DNA of 64,000 bases from Bacteroidales bacterium UBA3653. Its GTDB lineage: Bacteria; Bacteroidota; Bacteroidia; Bacteroidales; Paludibacteraceae. The DNA is taken from contig DFKE01000017.1 in the NCBI GenBank assembly GCA_002373505.1, positions 377,297 through 441,296 on the forward strand, given 5' to 3'. Shown in pieces: positions 9,880-18,420 of this stretch. A program made the translations under genes and the position numbers. Under the pieces are notes generated by a model that worked only from the letters and a program-made list of their open reading frames with translations, was not told the origin of the DNA and searched no databases. Positions within the stretch are counted from its first letter, which is position 1, and each line of letters opens with the position of its first letter.

Positions 9880-10463
9880 TACGGTTATGTGACATAGTGT
9901 TTAGTTTCATTGGGTTGGTCGTTCTCGCCCCCCTATGCCTCATCATCGGTTTATGGATCGTAATAGATGACCCCGGTCCAGTCTTCTATCGCCAGTTACG
10001 GGTGGGGAAAAACGGCAAAGACTTCGGATTGCTGAAGTTCCGTTCCATGCGTATTGGAGCCGATAAGATGAGTCTTATTACTATCGGAGAACGAGATGCC
10101 CGCATAACGAATGCAGGATATTATTTACGAAAATACAAATTGGACGAACTGCCACAATTATGGAATGTGCTTATTGGCGATATGTCACTCGTAGGACCCC
10201 GTCCGGAAGTACGCAGATATGTTGACCTTTACACACCCGAACAAAGAAAGGTGCTCTCCGTCCGGCCGGGAATAACGGACTATGCATCCATTGAATACAT
10301 AGACGAGAACTCCATATTGGCAAAGGCGGAGGATCCTGACAAAACATATATTGAGCAGATCATACCTGCCAAAATAGAATTAAATATGCGATATATTAAC
10401 AACCAAACGATAGGAGAATATTTTACAATCATTTTCCATACGTTTGCAAAAATCATACGATAA
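9876..10463 (+). CDS. Undecaprenyl-phosphate sugar-phosphate transferase (PglC/WcaJ-type)
   Basis: Initiating transferase that places the first sugar phosphate on undecaprenyl phosphate at the inner membrane. At 195 aa it is the small monotopic type with one N-terminal membrane helix (about residues 5-27). Motifs: GPVFYRQLRVGKNGK, LLKFRSMR, the catalytic region YKLDELPQLWNVLIGDMSLV followed by GPRPE, and VRPGITDYAS. It starts by ATGA overlap, and serB begins on the base after its stop. Being last of the sugar genes is common for initiating transferases in Bacteroidales loci. Confidence 0.93.
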   Translation: MIRLCDIVFSFIGLVVLAPLCLIIGLWIVIDDPGPVFYRQLRVGKNGKDFGLLKFRSMRIGADKMSLITIGERDARITNAGYYLRKYKLDELPQLWNVLIGDMSLVGPRPEVRRYVDLYTPEQRKVLSVRPGITDYASIEYIDENSILAKAEDPDKTYIEQIIPAKIELNMRYINNQTIGEYFTIIFHTFAKIIR

Positions 10464-11690
10464 ATGGAACGGGAATTTATACTAATCAACATCATCGGTT
10501 TTGACAAACCGGGTGTGACATCTGCGGTTACGGAAGTGCTGGGCAAGTACGGTGCCTTCGTGCAGGACATCGGTCAATCCAATTTACACCACCAGCTCAA
10601 CCTCAGTATCCTCATCCGCGTGGACGATCCTTCCACCTCCGGCGACATGATCAAAGAAGTGCTTTTCTGTTGTTCCAAACTGGAAATGATCGTTCGCTTC
10701 ACGCCGTTGAGCGAGGAAGAGTATTCGGCTTGGGTTGGCAGGCAGGAACTGGACCGTTATGTAGTGACCATGTTGGCGCGAGAGATCAATGCGCGCCACA
10801 TAGCGCGAGTGACTGCTTTGTTTGCAAACCGTCAACTGAATATTGACAATATCTTGAGGCTAAGCGAACGCCCGAGTATTGATGTTCCGGCAGAGAAACG
10901 CCATTCGTGTATCGAGTTCTCTCTGCGCGGAAATCTCCCTGACCGCGAGGCGCTGCAACGCGAACTGCTGGAGGTCTCCAAAGAAGAAGGGATCGACATC
11001 TCTTTCCAGCGCGACGATATGTTCCGCCGCAACAGACGGCTGATCTGCGTGGACATGGATTCAACCTTCATCCAGACGGAAGTGATAGACGAACTGGCAG
11101 AGCGCGCCGGTGTGGGCGAACAAGTGAGAGCCATCACACTCTCTGCCATGCGCGGTGAGATCGATTTCAAGGAGAGTTTCACACGTCGTGTGGCGTTGCT
11201 CAAAGGACTGGACACAAGTGCCAAACAAGACATCATCGACCACCTGCCTATCACCGAAGGAGCCGATCGTCTGTTCAGCATTCTCAAACGCTGCGGATTC
11301 AAGATCGCTATCCTCTCCGGAGGATTCACTTTCGTAGGCAAATACCTGCAGGAGCGGTTCGGCGTGGATTACGTCTATGCCAACGAGTTGGAGGAGCAGG
11401 ACGGCAAGTTCACCGGACGCTATATAGGCGATGTGGTCGATGCGCGCCGCAAGGCGGAGCTGCTGGAACTGATAGCGCAAGTGGAGCATATCGACCGTGC
11501 GCAAGTGATAGCCGTGGGCGACGGTGCCAACGATCTACAGATGCTGGGCAAAGCCGGGCTGGGTATTGCGTTCCATGCCAAACCGAAGGTAAAAGAGAGT
11601 GCCAGTCAGGCAATCTCAACGGTTGGTTTGGACGGAATCCTGTATTTCCTTGGATTTAAAGATTCGTTCCTGAAGGAACATACCGCATAA
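10464..11690 (+). CDS. serB: Phosphoserine phosphatase with two N-terminal ACT domains
   Basis: Catalyses the last step of serine synthesis. The 408-aa protein has two ACT-like regions (about 1-85 and 95-175) that probably bind serine, then a HAD domain starting at DMDST (about D198, nucleophile and acid). It also has the phosphate motif ILSGGFTF and the metal motif VGDGANDLQML. The start directly abuts the sugar transferase stop, so it is probably transcribed with the polysaccharide operon although its role is unrelated. The single-chain ACT-ACT-HAD layout is usual in Bacteroidetes. Confidence 0.95.
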   Translation: MEREFILINIIGFDKPGVTSAVTEVLGKYGAFVQDIGQSNLHHQLNLSILIRVDDPSTSGDMIKEVLFCCSKLEMIVRFTPLSEEEYSAWVGRQELDRYVVTMLAREINARHIARVTALFANRQLNIDNILRLSERPSIDVPAEKRHSCIEFSLRGNLPDREALQRELLEVSKEEGIDISFQRDDMFRRNRRLICVDMDSTFIQTEVIDELAERAGVGEQVRAITLSAMRGEIDFKESFTRRVALLKGLDTSAKQDIIDHLPITEGADRLFSILKRCGFKIAILSGGFTFVGKYLQERFGVDYVYANELEEQDGKFTGRYIGDVVDARRKAELLELIAQVEHIDRAQVIAVGDGANDLQMLGKAGLGIAFHAKPKVKESASQAISTVGLDGILYFLGFKDSFLKEHTA

Positions 11691-11712
11691 CTGAATAATT
11701 GAATAATAATAA
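11691..11712 (+). repeat. Short octamer-like tract at the serB/gltX junction
   Basis: Two 8-bp units (CTGAATAA, TTGAATAA) followed by TAATAA, directly after the serB stop. It offers a TTG at 11699, but the ATG at 11717 is the better gltX start. It belongs by position and style to the 7/8-bp tract family of this window. Confidence 0.55.
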
Positions 11713-11716
11713 AAAT

Positions 11717-13324
11717 ATGGAAAGAAGAGTAAGAGTTCGCTTTGCGCCGTCACCTACCGGCGCACTACACATCGGCGGTGTTCGTACCGCTTTGTACAAT
11801 TATTTGTTTGCCCGCCAACACGGAGGCGACATGTTGTTGCGTATCGAAGATACGGACAGCACACGCTTTGTGCCGGGCGCAGAGGAGTATATTTTGGAAG
11901 CTCTGGACTGGCTGGGTATCGGTATTGACGAAGGCCTGCGTCTGAAGAAAGGCACCAAAGAAATCGAAGCCGTAGGCTCGCATGGTCCGTACCGCCAGTC
12001 CGAGCGTCGCGAGATCTACCACCAGTATGTGAAACAGCTGCTGGATTCAGGGCATGCCTATATCGCATTTGACACGCCGGAGGAACTGGATGCCAAACGT
12101 GCGGAGATCCCTAATTTTCAATACGATGCCCGCACACGCATGCAGATGCGTAACTCGCTGACAATGAGTGCAGACGAAGTGCAAGCCTTGCTGGACAAAG
12201 GCGAGAAATACGTGGTTCGGTTCAAAGTAGAGCCGGACGAGGACGTGCATATACATGATCTCATCCGCGGCGAAGTGGTGATCAACTCCAATATCCTGGA
12301 CGACAAAGTGCTTTACAAGTCGGCAGATGATCTGCCCACATACCATTTGGCGAATATTGTGGATGACCACCTGATGGAGATCAGCCATGTGATCCGCGGC
12401 GAGGAATGGCTGCCTTCTGCCCCACTCCATGTGCTGCTTTACCGCGCTTTCGGATGGGAAGATACGATGCCTCAGTTCGCCCACCTGCCACTGCTGCTCA
12501 AGCCGGACGGGAACGGCAAACTGTCCAAACGCGACGGCGACCGTCTCGGCTTCCCGGTATTCCCGCTGGAGTTCCACAACCAGAAAGACGGCACCGTCTC
12601 TTCCGGCTATCGCGAGAGCGGATACCTGCCGGAAGCGGTAATTAACTTCCTGGCTCTTCTTGGATGGCACGGAAGCGGCGATCAGGAGATGTACACCATG
12701 GACGAACTGATCAAGGATTTCTCCCTCGACCGTGTGTCCAAATCGGGTGCCAAGTTCGACTACGAAAAAGGCAAATGGTTCAACCACCAATACCTCCAAC
12801 TCCGCTCCAATGAAGAGTTGGCTGAGATGTTTATGCCCGTGCTCGAAGAAAAACTTCGTAATAACGAAATCACGTCATTACGTAATAATGAAGAAATAGC
12901 CAAGATCATCGGCTTGGTCAAAGACCGCGTGAACTTCGTCCCCGAACTCTGGGAACAGGTTAATTTCTTCTTTGTAGCACCTACCGAGTACGATGAGAAA
13001 TCGCTCAAGAAACGCTGGAAGGAAGACTCGCCGAAGCACATGCAGGAACTCCTCGCCCTCCTCGAAACAGTCTCAGAAGAGGACTGGCACAAAAATGAGG
13101 AAATAGAAAAATGTGAAAATGAGAAAATAGTCCATTGGCATCTGGACGACGTGGTAATGCCTTGGATAGAGAGCAAAGAGTACGGCGTAGGTATCGTCAT
13201 GAATGCTTTCCGTATCTGTCTGGTAGGTGCCGCCCGCGGACCGCATATCTGGAATATCACCGATATCCTCGGAAAAGAGGAAACCCTCCGCCGTGTCCGC
13301 ACAGCATTGACACGAATCTGTTAA
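11717..13324 (+). CDS. gltX: Glutamyl-tRNA synthetase
   Basis: Charges tRNA-Glu with glutamate. Class I signature APSPTGALHIGGVRTALYN near the N-terminus and the KMSKS variant KLSKRDG near 268-274 are present. The ATG at 11717 starts directly with the conserved RVRVRFAPSPTG; an in-frame TTG 18 nt upstream is less likely. The anticodon-binding half holds two low-complexity insertions with repetitive DNA: residues about 379-394 (LRNNEITSLRNNEE) and 459-471 (NEEIEKCENEKIV). Everything around them matches the Bacteroidales enzyme, so the protein is probably functional. Confidence 0.95.
   Translation: MERRVRVRFAPSPTGALHIGGVRTALYNYLFARQHGGDMLLRIEDTDSTRFVPGAEEYILEALDWLGIGIDEGLRLKKGTKEIEAVGSHGPYRQSERREIYHQYVKQLLDSGHAYIAFDTPEELDAKRAEIPNFQYDARTRMQMRNSLTMSADEVQALLDKGEKYVVRFKVEPDEDVHIHDLIRGEVVINSNILDDKVLYKSADDLPTYHLANIVDDHLMEISHVIRGEEWLPSAPLHVLLYRAFGWEDTMPQFAHLPLLLKPDGNGKLSKRDGDRLGFPVFPLEFHNQKDGTVSSGYRESGYLPEAVINFLALLGWHGSGDQEMYTMDELIKDFSLDRVSKSGAKFDYEKGKWFNHQYLQLRSNEELAEMFMPVLEEKLRNNEITSLRNNEEIAKIIGLVKDRVNFVPELWEQVNFFFVAPTEYDEKSLKKRWKEDSPKHMQELLALLETVSEEDWHKNEEIEKCENEKIVHWHLDDVVMPWIESKEYGVGIVMNAFRICLVGAARGPHIWNITDILGKEETLRRVRTALTRIC
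12853..12897 (+). repeat. In-frame repetitive insertion 1 inside gltX
   Basis: An 11-base near-repeat (CGTAATAAcGA at 12857, CGTAATAAtGA at 12881, 24 bp apart) encodes the duplicated peptide LRNNE. It lies in a loop of the anticodon-binding domain and keeps the frame. Confidence 0.6.
13093..13130 (+). repeat. In-frame octamer tract inside gltX
   Basis: Five successive 8-bp units beginning AAAT (AAATGAGG, AAATAGAA, AAATGTGA, AAATGAGA, AAATAG) encode a polar Glu/Lys/Asn stretch near residues 459-471. Three octamers equal 24 nt, so gain or loss in blocks of three would keep the frame. Confidence 0.65.
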
Positions 13325-13340
13325 TTGACTATTGAGAATG
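13322..13340 (+). repeat. Short heptamer tract at the gltX/recQ junction
   Basis: Two 7-bp units (TAATTGA, CTATTGA) that include the gltX TAA stop. They give the arrangement TGA-CTA-TTG in the recQ frame, six bases before the recQ ATG at 13338. Confidence 0.6.
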
Positions 13341-15050
13341 ACTCCGCGCGAAGCGCTACATACTTATTTCGGATACAATGATTTCCGCCCTCTTCAGGCG
13401 GAGATCATTGATTCCGTACTTGCCGGCCGCGACACCTTGGCTCTTATGCCCACAGGAGGAGGCAAGAGTATCTGTTTTCAGGTTCCTACTCTTGTCATGG
13501 CAAACAAGGATCCCGGGAAGCGACTGTGTCTGGTGATCACACCGCTCATTGCACTCATGAAAGACCAGGTGGAGAACCTGCAGAAACGAGGCATTCATGC
13601 GGCGGCGGTCTATACCGGCATGAGTTGGGACAAGCAGCGCGTAGCATTGGATAATTGTCTTTACGGACCGTACCATTTCCTCTATTGTTCGCCGGAACGG
13701 CTGGAAAGCGAAGAATTCCGCAAACGGTTGGCACAATTGCCTATCGGTTTGCTTGCGGTGGACGAAGCACATTGTATTTCCCAGTGGGGATATGATTTCA
13801 GACCTTCTTATCTGAATATAGCCGCAGTACGGGAGTTGCTGCCCGGGGTCCCCGTATTGGCACTTACAGCTACCGCCACGCCGGAGACAATAGAGGATAT
13901 ACAGGATAAATTAGGCTTTGAGGAACATAACGTCCTGCGTAAGTCTTTCCACCGCGAGAACCTGGTATATGTTGTACGCCGCACGGACAACAAGCCGGAA
14001 CAAGTGGCGCATATCCTCTCACGTGTCCCCGGCTCCGCCATCGTCTATGTCCGCAACCGCAAACGCGCACAAGAATTAGCAGAATGGCTAAATGGTCATA
14101 TAAATGACCAAATGGTAAATGATAAAATGGTAAATTTCTATCACGCTGGATTGACTACCCAAGAGCGCAATGCACGGCAGGAAGCATGGAAAACGGGAAA
14201 GACACGGGTTATCGTAGCCACCAACGCTTTCGGCATGGGTATCGACAAAGCGGATGTACGGCTCGTCATCCATGTGGACTTGCCGAACACCATCGAGTCC
14301 TATTACCAGGAGGCAGGAAGAGCGGGAAGAGACGGTCTGACAGCTTATGCCGTTTTGCTATTCAACGAACAGGAAGACAAAGCCAAGACCAAGAAACGCA
14401 TCATCGATACCTATCCCCCGAAGGAGTTTGTGGAGCAAGTGTACCATAAGACAATGGATTTTCTGCAGATTGGCGCCGGAAGCGGCTTGGGACACCGCTT
14501 TGCATTGCATATGGATGAGTTGTGCCATGTGATGAAACTGCCGGTTATACAAGCCTACTCTGCCCTGCATATTCTCACGCAAGCCGGGTATATTGATTTT
14601 GAAGAGGAATATGAGACCCAGCCTCGTGTACAGATTCATGTCCCCAGACACGAATTGGGAGATTACAATCTTTCTCGCGAACAAGCCGAACTGTTGGATG
14701 TACTGATGCGTTCGTATTCCGGTATCTATACCGACCTGCAATACGTCCGTGAAGCGGATAATAAAGATACCCACCAGTTGCTCGTTTCTCTGGCGCAACG
14801 GGGAATAATCACGTATATCCCACGGTCTGTTGGCAGCAGCCTCTATATGACAAACGAGCGAGAGGCAGAAATCTACCTCTCGCCCGCTATCTTCGAAGAA
14901 CGCAGGACGCGTTATGTATCTAAACTAAATGCAATGCTGGAGTATGCCGAGCAGAACCAGTTCTGCCGCGAGCAAGTGTTGCTTGCTTATTTCGGAGAGA
15001 ACAATGCCCCTATCTGCGGGCAATGCGATGTCTGCCGGAATATGCATTAG
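13338..15050 (+). CDS. recQ: RecQ-family ATP-dependent DNA helicase
   Basis: 3'-5' DNA helicase for repair and recombination, 570 aa. Walker A MPTGGGKS (Lys about 45), DEAH box AVDEAHCISQWGYDFRPSYL (about 141-160) and motif VI AGRAGRDG are intact. A winged-helix region follows (MKLPVIQAYSALHILTQAG), and the zinc cysteines are at the extreme C-terminus (FCREQVLLAYFGENNAPICG then QCDVC), a layout found in Bacteroidetes RecQ; no HRDC domain is seen. Residues about 248-267 (GHINDQMVNDKMVNF) are an in-frame repetitive insertion between conserved strands. The ATG at 13338 is preferred over TTG 13332. The stop overlaps the convergent neighbour by 4 bp. Confidence 0.94.
   Translation: MTPREALHTYFGYNDFRPLQAEIIDSVLAGRDTLALMPTGGGKSICFQVPTLVMANKDPGKRLCLVITPLIALMKDQVENLQKRGIHAAAVYTGMSWDKQRVALDNCLYGPYHFLYCSPERLESEEFRKRLAQLPIGLLAVDEAHCISQWGYDFRPSYLNIAAVRELLPGVPVLALTATATPETIEDIQDKLGFEEHNVLRKSFHRENLVYVVRRTDNKPEQVAHILSRVPGSAIVYVRNRKRAQELAEWLNGHINDQMVNDKMVNFYHAGLTTQERNARQEAWKTGKTRVIVATNAFGMGIDKADVRLVIHVDLPNTIESYYQEAGRAGRDGLTAYAVLLFNEQEDKAKTKKRIIDTYPPKEFVEQVYHKTMDFLQIGAGSGLGHRFALHMDELCHVMKLPVIQAYSALHILTQAGYIDFEEEYETQPRVQIHVPRHELGDYNLSREQAELLDVLMRSYSGIYTDLQYVREADNKDTHQLLVSLAQRGIITYIPRSVGSSLYMTNEREAEIYLSPAIFEERRTRYVSKLNAMLEYAEQNQFCREQVLLAYFGENNAPICGQCDVCRNMH
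14083..14138 (+). repeat. In-frame heptamer tract inside recQ
   Basis: Eight 7-bp windows with a degenerate AATGGTA/AAATGGT theme encode NGHINDQMVNDKMVNF. Bases 14101-14122 are identical to bases 63978-63999 inside the DUF4837 gene, in the same reading frame (peptide NDQMVND in both). Confidence 0.8.
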
Positions 15051-15484
15051 TCGTCCAGACCGCGCATTTCTAATTTGCGGTTGAACTTAATCTCCAGTTT
15101 ATTATTCAGTTCGGCTTTCCATCCCCAATCGTCCTTTCCCCACTCTACGATGAAAGTTTGCGGGAAAGAAGCGCTTATTTGCTGGCGTACCACTTCGGGT
15201 ACAAGTGCCTCGGGAACTGCTTCCAATTTATAATCCACCTTACGGAGTGTACCGTCTTCTTCAAAATCAAACTCTTTGCCGTCATTGAAGCGCACCTCAT
15301 ATTTGTCTCCAAAGAGTTCCGAATCCAGCTTCACATATGCAATATTGGCTACATCCTGATATTGTTGCACCAATTCCTGAGCGGCTGCAGGGAGTTGCTC
15401 AAAGGTAATGATTTTGTCATTGTCTGCACATGCAGAGAGCGCACAGCAAACAAATGCGGTAACTGCAAACATGATCTTTTTCAT
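15047..15484 (-). CDS. PepSY-like (DUF2874-type) lipoprotein
   Basis: Small secreted protein of 145 aa with a lipoprotein signal (hydrophobic core then LSAC, Cys about 18). The mature part has two repeats of the PepSY-like pattern (TFEQLPAAAQELVQQYQ; later VPEALVPEVVRQQISASFP), each followed by beta strands such as YEVRFNDGKEFDFEEDG. Families of this type in Bacteroidetes are periplasmic and of unknown function. It has its own promoter (box at 15536-15543) and converges on recQ with a 4-bp stop overlap. Confidence 0.8.
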   Translation of the reverse strand: MKKIMFAVTAFVCCALSACADNDKIITFEQLPAAAQELVQQYQDVANIAYVKLDSELFGDKYEVRFNDGKEFDFEEDGTLRKVDYKLEAVPEALVPEVVRQQISASFPQTFIVEWGKDDWGWKAELNNKLEIKFNRKLEMRGLDD

Positions 15485-15535
15485 TTCGATTTACTAAAAT
15501 TTATGTTTTTTCCTTAATATTGTATAAAAAGTGTA

Positions 15536-15566
15536 CAAAGATACTACAATAATTTCACATACGCAA
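15536..15566 (-). promoter_or_regulatory. Bacteroides-type promoter for the PepSY-like gene
   Basis: On the minus strand: TTG, 20 nt, TATCTTTG, matching the known Bacteroides -33/-7 consensus TTTG/TAnnTTTG. The expected transcript start is about 45 nt before the gene. Confidence 0.75.
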
Positions 15567-15583
15567 GAGAATTATAGATTTTC

Positions 15584-17377
15584 TTATCTATTTTCTTCAT
15601 TTTCGTTCATTTCCATAGAATCTTGCGGCATTTGAGGGATGGTATCTTCGCCTAACAGTTCCTGCATTTCTTCCATTTCTTCCTCGCTGACAGATTTGCG
15701 GTCGTTCACACCCATCAGCGGTCCGAAGAAGACCTTCAGCAGGGCGCGTCCTACCACTTTGCGGAAACTGAATTTAGGATTCCTGGCGTTGCCGGAAACA
15801 GGTACATCCAATACGATCATATCTTGTGCTGAAGTCAGCATTTTAAAGCCCAGGCGCACAGGAATGTTCTTGTATTTCGCCTTGCTGAACTTCTCTTTTT
15901 TGCCTATTTTCGGGTGGTCAATGATAATCCGGTTCGTTCCGTTCACGGCTCCCGATACCACATCCAGATGGCTGACTACGCTCAAATCACCGCCTTCAAT
16001 AGGATACCCCGTATAGTTGCGACAGAGCGCACTGAAATCGCTGATATTCACTCCTTTCAGTTTCAAATCCGCCCGTGTGTCCTGGTTCGCCATATCCGGT
16101 CCGCCTGTGAAATCGAGGTCTAATTGCGCATCGGATGTCAGGGTGGCATTCAGTTTGATGCTGTTCCTGCCGTTGGTTGCAATATTCGATCCGTCCACGG
16201 TCAGCGTCTTAATCGCATATTCCCATTCGTCTTTCATCGAATAATCATGGTAGGTCAGGTCATGACCGGTGATTTTCACCTTCTTTGCCATCCATACCAG
16301 CGGTTTGGATGCAGACTTGGGCTGTTCCGGAACAATGGTATCGGAAGGTGTTTCTTCTTCCTCCGCTTCTGTTTCTGCCTCGTCTTTCTTCATCAACCGG
16401 GATAGCGTGTTCCAGTTCTCATGCACTTCGTAATTGCCGGTAATGCCGGTGATGAAGAGAGAATCCAGAATGAAAGTATTGGTATTCAAATCGCCGCGGT
16501 TGACTACTATACGCAGCTCGTCCATCGCAGCCACTTCGTCGTTATGGGTGTCACGAATACTCATACCTGACATCGAGAGACCGCCTCGCAGCTGTATGTT
16601 CGTGATGTTATCCAGACTGCCGTCCACATGTACCGAGCCGTTCAGTTTGGCGCCGAGACCGCTCACATTGAGATAATCCTGTACCAGCGGCAGCACTACG
16701 TCTGTGTGTACGTCATAAAGCCGTACGTTCACCGCATAGCGGTTGGATTGCATCTTGTATCCGGCTATGATACCTACCCTTCCGCCGGTTGGGAGACCGA
16801 ACTCCAGGCCGGCATTGGTCTGCGTGTTGTCGAAATAAAGACCCGGCACACGGAGCGAGATATCCTCCAGTTTCCATTGCTTGTCGGAGATGACATCGCG
16901 ATAGCGGACCGAACTGTTGTTGATCCGGATATCATCCAGGAACACTTTCCATCCGCCGGATGTAGTGTCTTTGGGTTCTTCCGGAATCGAATCGTTCCTG
17001 GAGAACCGCTCAATGATGTCGGAGAAATTGAGTTTGTCGTTTGTTTTCAGAACCTGTCCGTTGAATCCGTCCAGATGAATAGCGCGTATCTTCACCCGCT
17101 TGGCTATCAACTGAGGCCAGGCTATCTGGACATAGAGACGGTTAAAGGACACAAAATCCGTCTCGCCGTTGGGTTCCTTGCATTGGAAGCCGCTGATACT
17201 GACTCCTCCCCAGAAGGGGTTGATTACTACTTGGTCGGCGTGAAGTTGCCGGCCTACTATCTCTTCGCCCTTTGTATTAACGATATGCGTTGCTACCGGA
17301 GAAAGGGCAAGTATCAATGCAAAGAGGAGCACTATTGCTAGCGCTCCCCATCCACATATCTTCCAAAATGTTTTCAT
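15584..17377 (-). CDS. AsmA/DUF748-like membrane-anchored protein
   Basis: Protein of 597 aa with one N-terminal transmembrane helix (about 8-28, WGALAIVLLFALILALSPVA) and a long periplasmic beta-rich region. Its pattern (VNTKGEEIVGRQLHADQVVINPFWGGVSISGF, then repeated LxxVxLRG-type strands) is that of AsmA-like/DUF748 proteins, bridge-like proteins linked to lipid transport or outer-membrane homeostasis. An acidic low-complexity linker (EAETEAEEEETPSD) sits near the middle. It begins 11 bp after tsf, so it is probably transcribed from the ribosomal-protein operon. The exact role is not known. Confidence 0.72.
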   Translation of the reverse strand: MKTFWKICGWGALAIVLLFALILALSPVATHIVNTKGEEIVGRQLHADQVVINPFWGGVSISGFQCKEPNGETDFVSFNRLYVQIAWPQLIAKRVKIRAIHLDGFNGQVLKTNDKLNFSDIIERFSRNDSIPEEPKDTTSGGWKVFLDDIRINNSSVRYRDVISDKQWKLEDISLRVPGLYFDNTQTNAGLEFGLPTGGRVGIIAGYKMQSNRYAVNVRLYDVHTDVVLPLVQDYLNVSGLGAKLNGSVHVDGSLDNITNIQLRGGLSMSGMSIRDTHNDEVAAMDELRIVVNRGDLNTNTFILDSLFITGITGNYEVHENWNTLSRLMKKDEAETEAEEEETPSDTIVPEQPKSASKPLVWMAKKVKITGHDLTYHDYSMKDEWEYAIKTLTVDGSNIATNGRNSIKLNATLTSDAQLDLDFTGGPDMANQDTRADLKLKGVNISDFSALCRNYTGYPIEGGDLSVVSHLDVVSGAVNGTNRIIIDHPKIGKKEKFSKAKYKNIPVRLGFKMLTSAQDMIVLDVPVSGNARNPKFSFRKVVGRALLKVFFGPLMGVNDRKSVSEEEMEEMQELLGEDTIPQMPQDSMEMNENEENR

Positions 17378-17388
17378 GAATTACTTCA

Positions 17389-18381
17389 TTATTCTGCGGA
17401 TAATGTGATGCGGCGGAAATCAAGGATTGTCACGCCTTTTGCTTTGAGAACGTCCTTCACGAGCTCTTTGGACTCGCTCATGATATAAGCCTGCTCAACG
17501 AGAGTGTTCTCTTTGAGGAACTTACCCAGACGTCCCTGTGCGATCATCTCGATCTTCTTAGCCTGGTTAGCAAGGTTTGCTTCTGCCTCTGCCGGCACTT
17601 TGGCGCGGATGTCGCGGGCAATCTGTGCCTGCTCCTCAGTCAGCCAGCCCTTGGTGGTGTTCGAAGCGATATGATCGTCGCTGTCGCAGTGAGCAGGGTT
17701 CAGACCTGCTTTGCGCAGTGCGTTCTCGATAGCTTTGTTGATCTCGTCCTGTTTGGTCTTCTCGATAGCTACCGCCAGCTCATGCTGCTTTACTTCCTCG
17801 GCAACATGGTCTGCGTCAAGCGCGATAGGAGCCATAGCGGCAACCTGCATCGAGATTCCGTGAACGGTCTCATGGTCTGCCCCTTCAGCTGCTGCTACGA
17901 GCGAGCTCAGTTTGTTACCCAGGTGGTTGTAAGCATCTACAACCGGAGCCTCCAGACATGCGTAGTCTGCCAACTCCATTTTCTCGCCCGTCACGCCGGA
18001 GCGCTCGGTTATGATCTCAGCAACGGTGAAATTACCGATCTTCAGAGCAGCCAGCTCTTCCTTGCTCTGCACTTTGTTATCCAAAGCGGCGTCAAGGATC
18101 AGTTTTACCATAGCTACGAAATCCTCGTTTTTAGCTACGAAGTCGGTCTCGCATTTAACGCCTACGATAGCGCCGAAACCGTCTTTCACTTTTGCCAGCA
18201 CGCATCCCTCGGAAGCCTCACGGTCGGAGCGTTTTGCTGCGATCGCCTGTCCGCGCTTGCGGAGCAGGTCCTTCGCCACCTCAAAATCGCCGTTCGCTTC
18301 TTCCAGAGCTTTCTTTACGTCCATCATTCCGGCACCGGTGATGTCGCGTAATTTCTTGATATCTGCTAATGTTACAGCCAT
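17389..18381 (-). CDS. tsf: Translation elongation factor Ts
   Basis: Nucleotide exchange factor for EF-Tu. The N-terminal UBA-like region with LRDITGAGMMDVKKALEEANGDFEVAKDLLR and the core CETDFVAKNEDF are diagnostic. At 330 aa it is longer than E. coli Ts (283) but typical of Bacteroidales. It lies downstream of rpsB, separated by a heptamer-style tract, in the rplM-rpsI-rpsB-tsf order usual in the phylum. Confidence 0.97.
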   Translation of the reverse strand: MAVTLADIKKLRDITGAGMMDVKKALEEANGDFEVAKDLLRKRGQAIAAKRSDREASEGCVLAKVKDGFGAIVGVKCETDFVAKNEDFVAMVKLILDAALDNKVQSKEELAALKIGNFTVAEIITERSGVTGEKMELADYACLEAPVVDAYNHLGNKLSSLVAAAEGADHETVHGISMQVAAMAPIALDADHVAEEVKQHELAVAIEKTKQDEINKAIENALRKAGLNPAHCDSDDHIASNTTKGWLTEEQAQIARDIRAKVPAEAEANLANQAKKIEMIAQGRLGKFLKENTLVEQAYIMSESKELVKDVLKAKGVTILDFRRITLSAE

Positions 18382-18383
18382 AC

Positions 18384-18420
18384 TAATTTACGATTTAATG
18401 ATTTACGATGTACGATTATT
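18384..18420 (-). repeat. Heptamer-style tract at the rpsB/tsf junction
   Basis: Plus-strand units ATTTACG, ATTTAATG, ATTTACG, ATGTACG, ATTATT fill the whole gap between the two genes. On the coding strand the tract begins with the rpsB TAA stop. Confidence 0.65.

Noticed and set aside
12047..12799. 250-aa minus-strand frame opposite gltX
   Set aside because: Shadow frame of a conserved synthetase; His/Val-rich composition follows the complementary codons.
16628..17341. 237-aa plus-strand frame opposite the AsmA-like gene
   Set aside because: Antisense shadow; the minus-strand gene has a membrane anchor, good family pattern and operon context.
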